Assembly (NCBI RefSeq): GCF_041146395.1
Contig: NC_091010.1
Coordinates: forward strand, 52,348,001 to 52,412,000
Source: Eulemur rufifrons
Taxonomy: Eukaryota > Chordata > Mammalia > Primates > Lemuridae
Reading direction: 5' to 3'
Length of the DNA stretch: 64,000 bases
This document shows positions 35,116-46,122 of the stretch, in pieces (position 1 is the stretch's first letter; each line of letters begins with the position of its first letter). The notes under the pieces were generated by a model. It was given only the letters and a program-made list of their open reading frames with translations, did no database searches and was not told the origin of the DNA. The position numbers and the translations under genes were made by a program.

Positions 35116-37639
35116 TGTTCATGTTTCCACCACCATGCTGTATGGCTTCATCTTGAATTTGTAAGCATTTATCCAGCACTTTCATTCGCATAGTTCAAGT
35201 TGCTTGGTCAGGCATGTGAAGGATACACATGGCTAAGCCACTGCCCTATATTGTCAGTTCCTTTACCGAATACATGTCACATCTGCTAAAATAGAAAGCA
35301 AGCATCTCGAAGGTAAAGACAATGTCCCAAACAGGGCATTGATACCGTAGAAGTACAGAGTCAGAAGAAACGTTTAAAGACAGAATACTCATAGAAAATA
35401 TTATGAGGGAGGTAAAGTAAGCATGGCTTCGGGAAGATGTGCATGTATAGAAGGTAGAGAAACACATCTATAATGGAATGAATCCTTAGCAAATTTGACT
35501 TTATATAATTTAAAAAGCTGCATTAAAATGCTGGTTTGAATGCAAGTGATGGCAGGAAGGTAGGAAACATCCTTCTTCTCCCTTCTGATCACAGAGTCTG
35601 GGCCACTTCTCTTTCCACCTGATCTCATGTGGTGCCCTCACAAGCTGCAACATATGTTGAAACCAACCTGGAGCACAGACCTTGGGCCCAGACCTCTGCT
35701 CACCAAAGCAAAATCATTTAGCTTGCAAGATTTAAAAGGAGAAGCTTACTCAATGTAGCACCGGATGAAAATCATGGTTCAAGAATGAGGGTAGTATTCT
35801 TGATGAGAAAGATTTGTGATAATACAATTATTCTTCTAAATACCCATTCCTTTACAAAGAAGTATATTTTACATTATAAAGGCAACACATAATTATTTGA
35901 AAAGTATGGAATGGTGGGTAAATATGTAAAATGGGGGCACTAACCACACTTATTAGAGTATTTATCCAAAAATCGTTCACCTACAGGCACAAGCAGAAAC
36001 AATCTTCTCAATGCCCAGCACTAGTTTTCATTCTCACAATACTTTGTACATTTGAGTGATTAGATTCTGTCCTCTCGATAGCATGGCTGAAGGTTGCTGG
36101 TCAGACACTAATCTGTTCTGGGTAGTTGTAGTGTCCAGTATCTCCTCTCCAGCATCTATCAGCTCTTTAGGCCTCGTTATCTCAATGACACATCTTGGCT
36201 TCTCTCCAGCTTGTATATTGTTTATTGATTGATGTGAATAATGTAGGGAGAGTAGAACATTCTCTGAAAGTTATGAACAACCGATAAAAGAGGTTCTGAA
36301 CGTAGTGTCTGTCTGAATTGTTACAGCCGAGGGATGTGATGAGATAGATTACTGTGCATCTTTTCCCTGGCTCCCAATCTAGGCTTGCAGCAGAGAATTG
36401 CTGGGGAAAGTTTCCTATTATAGTAGAGTTCTGCAAGGACATTTTTCGTATCAAAATCTTCAAACATCTACTGTATAGATGACTTGTGTGAGTAAAACTG
36501 ACGTGCAACCATTTAACAATCAGCCCATCTTACAGGTTAAATTCAAGGAGACTATGGGGCCAATTTGTGGGGATAACATCTGAAAAAAGGAGGCATTTCA
36601 AAACCTGAGTGTTTCCTTAGAAAGAGGAAGTCGGTTGGGTAAGGCACAAGTAATCTAAACAAATTGATGGAGAGGGTGAAAAAGTACTCATCATAATTAT
36701 TATATTAAAGAAAATATCTTCATATAAAAATAAGGACAGTATGCTTGGGGACTAATTTGGCTAGTTGCCATATCAGCTGTAGTTTGGAAACATAATTAAC
36801 AACTGTGTATGGAAATAATTAATCTCATGCTCTTGGGGAAAATTTAGAGTGAAATGTTGTTTTTCAGAACAGACAAAGGAGGATTATGTTTCGGAATTTG
36901 GACGTCTGTAAATATTGTTTGAGAAGGAGAAACTTCTAGGTCAGTGATACCATGGATCCAGTTTGCATGTTTCTTGGGCGTCTTTTGAAACAAGAGATGG
37001 ACAGGGTGATGCTAGCTATACACACCTCAAAACCGTGAAAGAACTCTATTCTATAAAAGCAAAACATCCACAAATATCCCTGAAATCCTTCTAAAACCTA
37101 TGGTCAAGTAATACTATTCCCAAGTTCAGAGGACTTTGGGCTTAAATCACCAAAGAAAGATCATTCTACAGGTCTCTAAGTAAACTTCAGGTATTTACAG
37201 AGTTTTATCTATGGGAAAAAGGGTGCTCATCTCTGAATCTCTAAATGGTAACATGCAATGTGGGAATTCTTAAAATTCTTTGGGGTACAGATTCCACCTT
37301 TCTCAGCCTTTTATACCAGGCCTTTATGGATATGAAAAATTGGCAATTTTCTTCCTTATTTTCCCAAACCTCAAATTTCATATCTTAATATGCTTGGGCT
37401 TATACTCTTTGATCAACTCCCTGGTTGCAATCCTCTGATTTCTGTTACAGATACTTCTTCCTGTCTCATTTATGGTGGCTGATGTAGACCTGGGACTTCC
37501 ACTAGGTAGCAGGTTTCATTTGCTAATTTCTTTCACTCCAAGCCAGCTGCCTGGTAAACGGAAATGTGCCCTCTCTTTCAGAGGCTGCTGCATTGGGCTC
37601 CTGAGTACCTGCACTGCCTCCACCCGTCCCTCTCTGACT
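35116..37639. other. Intron, no recognised element
   Basis: Unassigned sequence. The stretch 36500-37300 is non-repetitive in appearance. Confidence 0.4.
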
Positions 37640-38190
37640 TTCCAAAAAGGGTATCTGGTCATAGCCATATTCTGCTTAAAATTTCCAGTGCATTCCTGTC
37701 CCTTTCAGAATAATATTCAATCTCCTCAGAATGATATACAAAATATCTTATGATCTGACTTTTGTCTACCTTTTCAGCCTCACAGCACTCTATTTCCCCC
37801 AGCCACAGGTCTAAGTTACCCTCATGAACAGTCTGTGAGCTTGTGAATTCTTTCTCACTGCTGTTTGCTCAGCCAGACATACGTTCTCATTCCCTTGTAA
37901 GCGTGGGCTAATTCTTCCTTATTTTCTTAACCCCATTCAGAGGTCACTTCTCTTGGAACGCCTTTCCCAACTTTCTGCCTTCAATGTTGGCCAGGTACTC
38001 CTTGCATGGACTTTTAAGGAGTCCTGCCTCTTACTTGTCATAACCCTTAGAAAGTAAACTATGTAATATAAATGTTCCACTATACTGGAAACTATAGAGG
38101 AGATGTATCCTGTCCATCTTACCCCATCCCTAGAATATTGCTTCACATACAGTAGATGTTCAGTAAGTGCTGGCTGAATCAATTAAAGAG
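37640..38190 (+). mobile_element. L2 LINE, 3' portion (about 550 bp)
   Basis: The longest L2 copy here, in family order: 'aaaatttccagtgcattcct', 'atattcaatctcctcagaat', 'tcttatgatctgacttttgt', 'gaacgcctttcccaactttc' and finally 'cacatacagtagatgttcag' with a short tail. No usable reading frame remains. Confidence 0.85.
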
Positions 38191-40109
38191 CAGAGCCTTC
38201 TTAGAGACAGAGCTGGGGGCCGAGCACAGGACCACAAAACCTTGACAAATATTGTGGAGTGGGCTGAAAGCAATTTGAAAACCCATGGTAGAATTTGTCT
38301 CCCCTCTTTAGATATATGTTTTATTGCTCTTTCAGGTCCCATCATCCCTATCGCAGAGTGGAAACCACAGCAAGTCACCTTGTTCATTGTCACTGGTGGA
38401 GGAATGGGTGTGCCTTTGGATCATAGTCCTTCTTCAGCAGAAGGCTCTTACCCAACCTAGGAATCCTGCATTGACAGAAACAAGGTCCATCCATCTCTGT
38501 GGGGCTCTGCCATCCAATTTAGAGATGGAAGGGGAGATGGAAGTAGGCACAGGAAGATGGTTCCTTGTCTCCTCCTGTGTATTTATTTATTTATTTATTT
38601 TTAATAGAAATAAGAAGGTACCCATTTCTTCCCTTCTTCAGGTACACTGAGCAACTCTCCTCTGAAGGTCCAGTATGGTAACTGAAATACAGATACCACT
38701 GTGGCAAAGACGCATCCTAAAAATGTGGGTACATCAAGTTAGTTTCATTGGTGAGGCCACAGGTGATGAGCAAATACTACCATATGAAAGTGTTATTTGA
38801 TGGGAATCGAAAGTAAGGAAGGGGAAGTTTGTAGAATTTAATAAGAATGAGACTCCTTAATACAGAGATGCTACATGGAGGTCCATAGACGTCTTTCATT
38901 TTAATCAGAAGACAATGCAAAATGTAATTGTTTCAAATTAAGTCTTTACAAAATGTTCATCTGTTTTTCATTTAGATTTGAAAATTCTTTATTAAAAATA
39001 GCAAAATGAAAACCTTAACAATATAATTATAAGAAAGTATTTGTCCAAGTATAAATCCTTTCACATGATAAACAGAAGCAAGAAATGTTGGGCAGACACA
39101 CACAAAAAATTAAAAAAAAATAAACAAACTTAAATTCAATTAATTTAAATATATATATACAAATATATATCACGACTATTAAAAATAATAATATATTTAA
39201 AATTCATACAATGAAAGAAATGTCAACTATAGAATAATAAGGAATGTGAAAATGTAGTAAAATTTTGAAATATTTTAAATAAAAGATAAACTTCAGTTAA
39301 CTAGAAAATCCATCTAAATGGAGCACAGGAATTTTCTAGCATGGTGCACCCATAAGCAATATTAAAAGATACAAATCTCTTAATGAACATATATTACAAC
39401 AGCCCCTGGTACCGAAGTATACTCACAATTAAAGTAGGTGTTCTCAGAGAGAATATCATTGTTTCTCAAGATAGATAACCCATTATATAGGATATAAGTG
39501 CACTAAGAAAAGGGTATTCATTTACATTTACTTCTGCAAACTAGCTCCTGGTTATTCAATATTTCCAGAACAACCTTTCACTGATGCCCTAAGATTATGT
39601 GCAAACCATAAATATGAGAAATTTAATTTCAAAACCTTTTGTATCAACCTGAGGATCCAATTGTCATAACATTTTAAGCCTTCCTGAGAGCTACAAATTT
39701 ATCATCCCCCAGGCCTTCCAAAGGACTTAAAAAGGTATTTTATCTCAATAAACAGCAGTTAAATTCATTCACTGTAATCACTTGCTAATGGACATCATAG
39801 CTGCAAATTAAACTAAAATGGTGTTTAGAGATAACAAATCAATTGGTTAGATTAAAGGATATTATCAAACAAGTATCAGAAAGCCTGATAAGGATGGTAA
39901 GAAACTAACTAGGGAGATTTGAAAGGATTAACTTACTCCTTGAAGAGGTACCTCTGATCTTGTAAGGCTTGGAATCTATTACCTTCAGGGCCCCCATGCA
40001 GAAAGCCAGCAGCTGCAAATTACTACTTAGTTTTACAAAGTAAAGGTCAAGTAAAGAGAGCAGATTGCAGTAGACATCAAAGGAGCTAGAATATGTTAAG
40101 TAGAAAGGA
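38191..40109. other. Intron, unassigned, with ATTT repeat and AT-rich block
   Basis: A (TTTA)n run lies at 38579-38602. An AT-rich block at about 39100-39300 includes short TA runs. No transposon recognised. Confidence 0.5.
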
Positions 40110-40300
40110 CCCCATGACATTTATAGGAGATCTTAAGGTTACTATCCATTTAACTCAGTTTTTAAAAATCCTATGATGCTAAGTGTTTTATTCCCACATG
40201 CCAAGGAAGATTAGACAAGTTTCCCAAGGCCACTCAGCCTGTTGACTGGCTTACCATTTATGGTCCCCAACACTGAGCTCATGCATTCAGATAACTGATC
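40110..40300 (+). repeat. Possible MIR SINE fragment
   Basis: 'gatgctaagtgttttattcc' and 'gtttcccaaggccactcagc' are MIR-like, but the copy is strongly decayed. Confidence 0.4.
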
Positions 40301-41489
40301 TATTTGCCCATATGGCATCTGGGCATGCCATTTATTAACTTGTTTCTGGATATATGCATATATATCACAAGATCTAAAGGAAATAGATTTAAAAAAATGC
40401 TTTTTGGAGCAGCCTCTACCCATGGGTATTCAGCATAATATGAAAACTACAAATTAGACAGCAACTAAAATCCTGAAGGACCAGAGCTCATTTGATGAGA
40501 GAGGAAGCCTTTCAAATAAAGAAAACTCCACCTTCCCTATTACTTATGACAAATGCATAATTGCTTGGCTCTTTTCAACATCCTGCCCAACTCACTTACA
40601 ATCATGCCATAAGTGGAGCTGAGATTCTGTATTTTAATTCCTATAGTCCTGAACAGAATATCAACAAAGGCATGGGAGAAATGCACATATGTTCACCATC
40701 CTACTTCTCTTCACAATTTAGCACGATGAGATTAACTCAGGGAAGCCCAAGTAGTTTTCCCTTTCTTTCTCATCTTTCTCTTTAGATTACTTTGGTAGCT
40801 ACTTAGCTTGTACTGCTATATAGGTCAATGACATTATCAAAAGGTTTTCTGCTAACATAACAATCTGCTTTGAAGAAAGAAGGAAGGAAGGCAGGAAAGA
40901 AACAGAGTGAGAGAGGGATTCCATCAGTCAGGAGGATGCAGGGATTACAGATAAAGAACTTTCTCCTCTTAATGTTTGTGTCTGGATAAAGACCAAATAG
41001 TGGCATTGGATGGTAAACTGTCTCTTTTGAAATGCTAAACTTCTTTTTAAATGGCAAGTAAGACATGATAAAATAAACAGTTTCATTGATAAAGCACTGG
41101 AGCTCTGGACTACCATCTTCTCTAGGAGCTCCAAAGCCCTATTGCCTGGCCCTCCTTTTTGTTTGGAGGTTTTAGCAGGGAAGCGCAGCTACTCCAATAC
41201 CCTTGACTGAAGAACGGTCCTCCTCTATGAAGGACGGTCATCCTCTTGGACTGAGCACACAGCTTCCAGAGGGACATACATGGAGTGGTGAGGGAGGAAG
41301 GGGACACCCACCAACCAGCCAGACCAACCAAATCAACCCTGGTGATCAATGCGGGGACAGATGTGGCAGCCAGATTGCCCTCCCATCCCTGACCTTCCTT
41401 TTTAAGCTCAAATGGTGAGTTTGCAGACTCATGCAAGAAAAGTCATTTCTCTTGGTTGGTGATTTCTGGCTGTGGTTTTGCAGGTTTTT
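40301..41489. other. Intron, no recognised element
   Basis: A purine-rich patch lies at 40872-40916. A GC-richer block at 41120-41420 carries overlapping chance ORFs on both strands. Confidence 0.4.
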
Positions 41490-42134
41490 TCACTGAGATA
41501 GAAAACGAAAGTCCTGATCACTCAGAGTCATTAAGGCTCCAGGAAAACTTTCTGCAAAGGTAGCGATATTAACAGCAATTGCCTTGGCCAGATTCCATTC
41601 CAAGTAATTGCTTTCCACCAGGCAGTCTGTAACAAAAGCCTCTTCTGATGTGGTCTTCTTCTGCACTTTTGCCAGAAATACACTGTCAGCTGTCAGCTGA
41701 GCTCCAACTACTTTTGGGTCAAAACAGTTTCTGGAGCAATGTCATTTGGAGAATACATACAGTGAGCCCCAACTACCATAGCCTCCTTTGTCATCTGCAA
41801 TGATTTCCCCAATAGTTTGCAATGTCAATGCATTCTTTAAGTCTTCCCATTTGCCAAGGTTCAGCTCAAACCTCTTTTCTTCCAAAGAGTCCTTCAAAAG
41901 CCTGTCCAGTCAGTATGAATCACACCCTTTTCCAAGTTTCCTCTACATGGTGTAAGTGCAATTTTTAAATGTCAAACTCAGCTCAATAAATGCAAATCCT
42001 TTTGTGTTTGTGATTTTCTGGCCCTCACGCCTATGCAATGAGCTAACAGAGTATGTGTTATTTTCAGTATTTAGAGATAAAGAAAGAATGGCACCCAAAG
42101 TGTGGTTTTGTGTGCACACCAGAGAAGAGCACAT
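41490..42134 (-). pseudogene. Protein-like, frame-disrupted segment, unidentified
   Basis: On the minus strand, from about 41903 down to 41500, translation gives protein-like runs rather than the Leu/Ser/Phe noise of surrounding ORFs. Examples are ELNLGKWEDLKNAL, TIGEIIADDKGGYG, AHCMYSPNDIAPETVL (next frame), VVGAQLTADSVFLAKV and ESNYLEWNLAKAIAVNIA. The runs lie in order but need two compensating frame changes, near 41773 and 41711, and a few stops precede them. A further 64-codon open stretch lies upstream (42134-41943). This looks like an old processed-pseudogene remnant. I do not recognise the parent gene, and I see no poly-A tail or flanking duplication. Chance similarity to protein remains possible. 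Confidence 0.35.
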
Positions 42135-42890
42135 TTAAAGCAAACTGACTGGATGTCTTTTGTTAGCTGGGATTGTAGTTAAAACCAGAAGACTCTGCTG
42201 TCTTCACCCTGGTTAGAGATCTTTCTTCTCTTTCCGAAATTCTCTCAGCTCTAGAGGTGGCAATTTCCTTGCATGTGTTTGGAGAAACAAACTCAAAACA
42301 ATATCTGCAAGGTGTAAGCCTCCAGGAATCTGCTTCCTACAGTTTTTTTTTCTCCATCCATATGTTTCTCCATATCTCAAATAATTCCTCTTCCACACAG
42401 AAACACACTCTCCTTCGCCATGGTGAAATTTTTTCCTAAAAAGTTGTCTTGGAAATAACTTTCATGAAATTGATCTTACACATCTGAATCTTATTTTTTA
42501 AATATCAAAACATCTTTACATATACAATTAACATTTTACTCTTTTAATAATCCTGAGAGGCAGAAGAATTACTACTTTTTCCATTTTTCAAATAGAATAA
42601 GGAGTTCAGGTTTCTACTACTGGTTATAAAATGAAACACAACCTACTATCCAACTCAGAATAAATGGTGCAAACTCCTCAGAACTTCACTTTCTCCAAAA
42701 CTGGTCCCACTATTCCATACCTGCCTAAAATCAAGAGCTCTCTGGAACTGCAGATGTAAACTATTTTCCATGGGAAAAGACTGGAAAAAAAAAAATTCCC
42801 CTCCTTTGCAATTACACTTTGAGTTTTTTCTTTAAAAGTCTCATCAGAATGAAATACTCAAAAGATTTTGAGTTTGGAAAAGGCAAAACC
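42135..42890. other. Intron, unassigned
   Basis: A weak MIR-like phrase at 42535-42610 ('tcctgagaggcagaagaatt') is the only hint of an element. Confidence 0.35.
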
Positions 42891-42894
42891 TACA

Positions 42895-43005
42895 GTGGAT
42901 AAAAACAGTGCCTAGTACACAGTTAGTACCTACGGATATTAGCCATATGCTTCACATGGGTTATTTCATTTAATATTTACCACATCCATCCATGCTATCT
43001 TCCCT
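42895..43005. repeat. MIR-like fragment(s), orientation mixed
   Basis: 'cagtgcctagtacacagtta' reads as the antisense MIR/L2 end. The following 'tgggttatttcatttaatat' reads as sense MIR. Probably two abutting fragments. Confidence 0.4.
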
Positions 43006-45061
43006 AGTATGTAAAGACGCACACCCTCAAACTCACACACCAGTGTCACTGAACCTGGGGCTTAAGTGGAGACTGGCTGCCTCCAAGAGCCATGCTCTTG
43101 GCCAGTCTTCGGTCTTACGTACACTCAGGCAGGAGGAAGTTATCACATCCCTTGATTCACTCAGTTCTTCCCCCTGCCACATAACGTGGTCATATTGCTT
43201 CTGCTTATTTTCCTACAAAAGCTAAACTAGAAGGGCAAAAGGAAATAGAAAGGATATTGAACTTGTTCAGAGAAAAGCTGAGAGAGTCTCTAAGCAGCTG
43301 CCCGTTTTACTGCCAGTTGCACAGAAAACAAGACATGGGATCCAAGCCAAGTCACCAGACTCAGATTCAGTTTTTGCATGATGATTTCTTTTCTAGCCAA
43401 GGCGTCTTCTCTCTTTCTTTCTTTTTGTTTTTGTTTTGGGGTGGTCGAAGCGGGGGCTATATAGGTATACAATTAAAAAGAATGCCTCCCAGAGTCAGAG
43501 TTTCCCTCGAGTTTTTGGACATTGGAAATGAAGCTCGATCTTGGGTGTGGCCCAGGGACAGAAGGTGTCGGGGATGGAGGAGCTCACTTTTCTCTTGGCT
43601 GAGATGCTCTGCTGCCAGGCTGTGCTTTTGAGAAGACAGCATGACCCGATCTGAACTGGTCTCCCAGGAAGGCCCTCTCCTTATGTCAGGGTCCCCTGCT
43701 AGCTTCGTTCAACTCCACTTGTCACAGCAGGATCTTGAGAGACATGACAGCCCAAATGCAAAATGGAGATGAGTGACAGCCCAGCTCTCGCAGGGCTAGG
43801 ACAGGAGAAGGCTGAGCTGCTGGGTACAAAGAAGGGGCTGGAAAAGGGGGCATCTGGTGGTATCCAGAGCACTTATTCTTCCATTAGTTCTATAGCCTTC
43901 ACTATGAACACATCTCCAGAATCTGTCTGGTGGGCCGATAGGAGCACCTGGCTCTCCATTAAAGTGAGGGAACCCTTCTCTGGGCATTCATGTTTGTCTC
44001 TTTTCAAACAAGAGTCCTCCTCTTCTTCTGTGTTTTGTCATTTCACTTTAAGGCATACCTACTGTTTGTGAGTGGGGGATTGGAGGCATTACAGCCACGG
44101 AATAAAAAAGCGTCCACATTTAATACCATCTTTCTGTCTTTAGGGAGGTGGGAAGTGTTTAAATTCGGTGATAGACAAATAGCTCACACATCCAAGCTGC
44201 CTTCAAATGACATCAGTCCAAACTCAAAGCAATGATAACCCCTCCTTCACTTATCTTAAAGATAATAACGTGTTAGAATTTATTCCCAAATTTGTTTTCT
44301 AAAAATGTCTGCATCTTTTTCATGTTTCTCTCTCAAGGGCTCTTTGAATAGCAGTTTGTATCTAATAAGCCTGTGTGGGATGCCTGCATTTCATACCAAG
44401 ATGGAGCCACTTGCTGTGCAAAGGAATGGAGTTAGAACCCTGGAATAATGGAGTGGAACTTTCGAAAAACAAAATTCCGAGAATCTCCCCTCGCTGAGCT
44501 TAACAAATGTCTTTGAAAACACCGCAACAGTAGCCTCCCGGGGCTCTGCAAAGTTCAATTGCTTGTAAGCATTCTGTGCCAGAAGTGACTGAGAATTATT
44601 AATTCCAGCCCCTACTTACTTCATTCCTAGGTGGAAGAGCAGAGGGGCAACAGCTGCCTGCCCCCTGTGCTTTCCTACTCTGCTCCTAAAGGCTGTGGCT
44701 GCCCATTTCCTCAAATCTCAAAGATGCTCCCAGCATCTTCACCCCACATAGTGGCCAAACTCAAAACAAATCTGTCTTTCTGAGAGAGAAATAACCCTAG
44801 TTTTTATGTCAAAGGGGCAGAGTCTAATTTCAAATCAAATCTTCTTCTGTCCAGTAGAGGGCAGCTGGTTCCAAATACATAACTTCAGTCATTTGCCCTT
44901 GTGTTACCAAGAGGCTTACCTATTTATTTTATTTTTATAAAGAAAAATGCAGCCAAGATGTTCACTGCAAAACATTGCCTTGCTGTTGGCACCACTCACC
45001 TCTGTTCAGCAAAGTGTAATACTTGGTCTTTGTGCAGCAGAATTGTGGGGAGATGGAAAGG
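43006..45061. other. Intron, non-repetitive block
   Basis: No repeat family recognised across about 2 kb. The block has higher GC and more CpG than its surroundings at 43480-43640 and 44380-44700. A 124-codon ORF at 43257-43631 has no recognised domain. Confidence 0.45.
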
Positions 45062-45195
45062 GACTTGTTAAAATGCAGATTCTCACAGCTACTGACCCAG
45101 AATTTCTGAGAAATGGGCCCTTAAAATCTACATTTTAACAAGCTCCCTAGATCATCTTTATATATGCTGCGGTTTAAGAACCTCAGTAGTCATTT
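45062..45195 (+). mobile_element. MER5A hAT-Charlie MITE
   Basis: 'cttgttaaaatgcagattct', 'agaatttctgagaaatgggc', 'acattttaacaagctcccta' and the end 'ggtttaagaacctcag' follow MER5A order. The 5' terminal repeat is missing or too decayed to see. Confidence 0.8.
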
Positions 45196-45479
45196 GGTCA
45201 CTTCGTCCCACTAAGCCCTGAAAGGCAGCAGGGCATTTCATGTATCTCAAGGAAAGACAAAGATATCAAAACATTCAAACAGCAGCCCTCTGTTATAAAT
45301 GGCTAAAAAAGCAGAATTACTGTCACTGCTTCATCGAGCAGTTGCTATTATCTCCCATGCACCCACAGGGGAAATAACTGTGGCCCTAGGGAAATTATGC
45401 TCTTTAGTTACTATGTAAGGAATGTGAATGCTAACTAAGAAGCACAGGGAAATCTCTATGTTACCAAGTCCTTTCACAG
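45196..45479. other. Intron, no recognised element
   Basis: Short unassigned stretch. Confidence 0.4.
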
Positions 45480-45575
45480 TTACCAGCTACATGACCTGGA
45501 CAATCCACTAGTGTGGCCTTAGTTTCCTCACTCTCACAATGGAGTTAACAGTACTTGCCCTGACGATTTCAGAGT
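45480..45575 (-). repeat. MIR SINE fragment (antisense)
   Basis: 'agctacatgacctggacaat', 'ggccttagtttcctcactct' and 'cacaatggagttaacagtac' are reversed MIR phrases. Confidence 0.7.
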
Positions 45576-45935
45576 TTTTGTTTTTGTTTTTTTTTTTTCC
45601 TGCATCAACTGCCATCATACTTAGGAATGTTCTCAGTATATTTAACATATGCCTGTCTTACAGCTTACAGTTTATTATAATTACTGATTTGAGAAGCAAG
45701 AGCCATTGCTGTTCTATTCCTTCTTTGAAAAGTATGAGTCTGGGTTACTTTGAACACCACTTAGCTCAAGAGACAAAGAGAAATTTCTGGTCACAATTTA
45801 GGTCTATTTATAAACAACCTCCTTTCTAATACTTCTCTTTCTATCTTTCCCTCCCATAGTTTTAATAGTTTCCTTTATTTATTTGATATAGAAAAAATAA
45901 TAAAAAAGAGGGGAGTTTATTCACTAATTGTGTTT

Positions 45936-46122
45936 TCAATTTTTTTTTTTTTTGAGACAGAGTCTCACTCTTTCACCCAGGCTACAGTGCAGTGGTGTGA
46001 TCATAGCTCACTGAAACCTCAAATCCCTGGGCTCTAGTGGTCCTCCCAGCATAGCCTCCCAAAGTTGTATGAGTGGTATGAGTGGATTATAGGTCTGAGC
46101 CACCATATCTGGCTCAATTTTT
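45936..46122. repeat. Target-site duplication around Alu monomer
   Basis: TCAATTTTT at 45936-45944 recurs at 46114-46122, followed by AA on the right, consistent with L1-type target-primed insertion. The poly-T makes the exact length ambiguous. Confidence 0.65.
45945..46113 (-). mobile_element. Free left Alu monomer (FLAM-like), antisense
   Basis: The plus strand reads as the reverse of an Alu left arm: a T run, 'gagacagagtctcactcttt', 'gtgatcatagctcactgaaa', 'gcctcccaaagttgtatgag' and 'ctgagccaccatatctggc'. The right arm and middle A-rich linker are absent. A 9-bp internal duplication (gtatgagtg twice) lies near 46068-46085. Confidence 0.88.

Noticed and set aside
43257..43631. 124-codon plus-strand ORF
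   Set aside because: Its translation switches from ordinary to Phe/Leu-rich to Arg/Trp-rich composition along a T run and a GC-rich patch, and overlaps minus-strand ORFs. No family resemblance.
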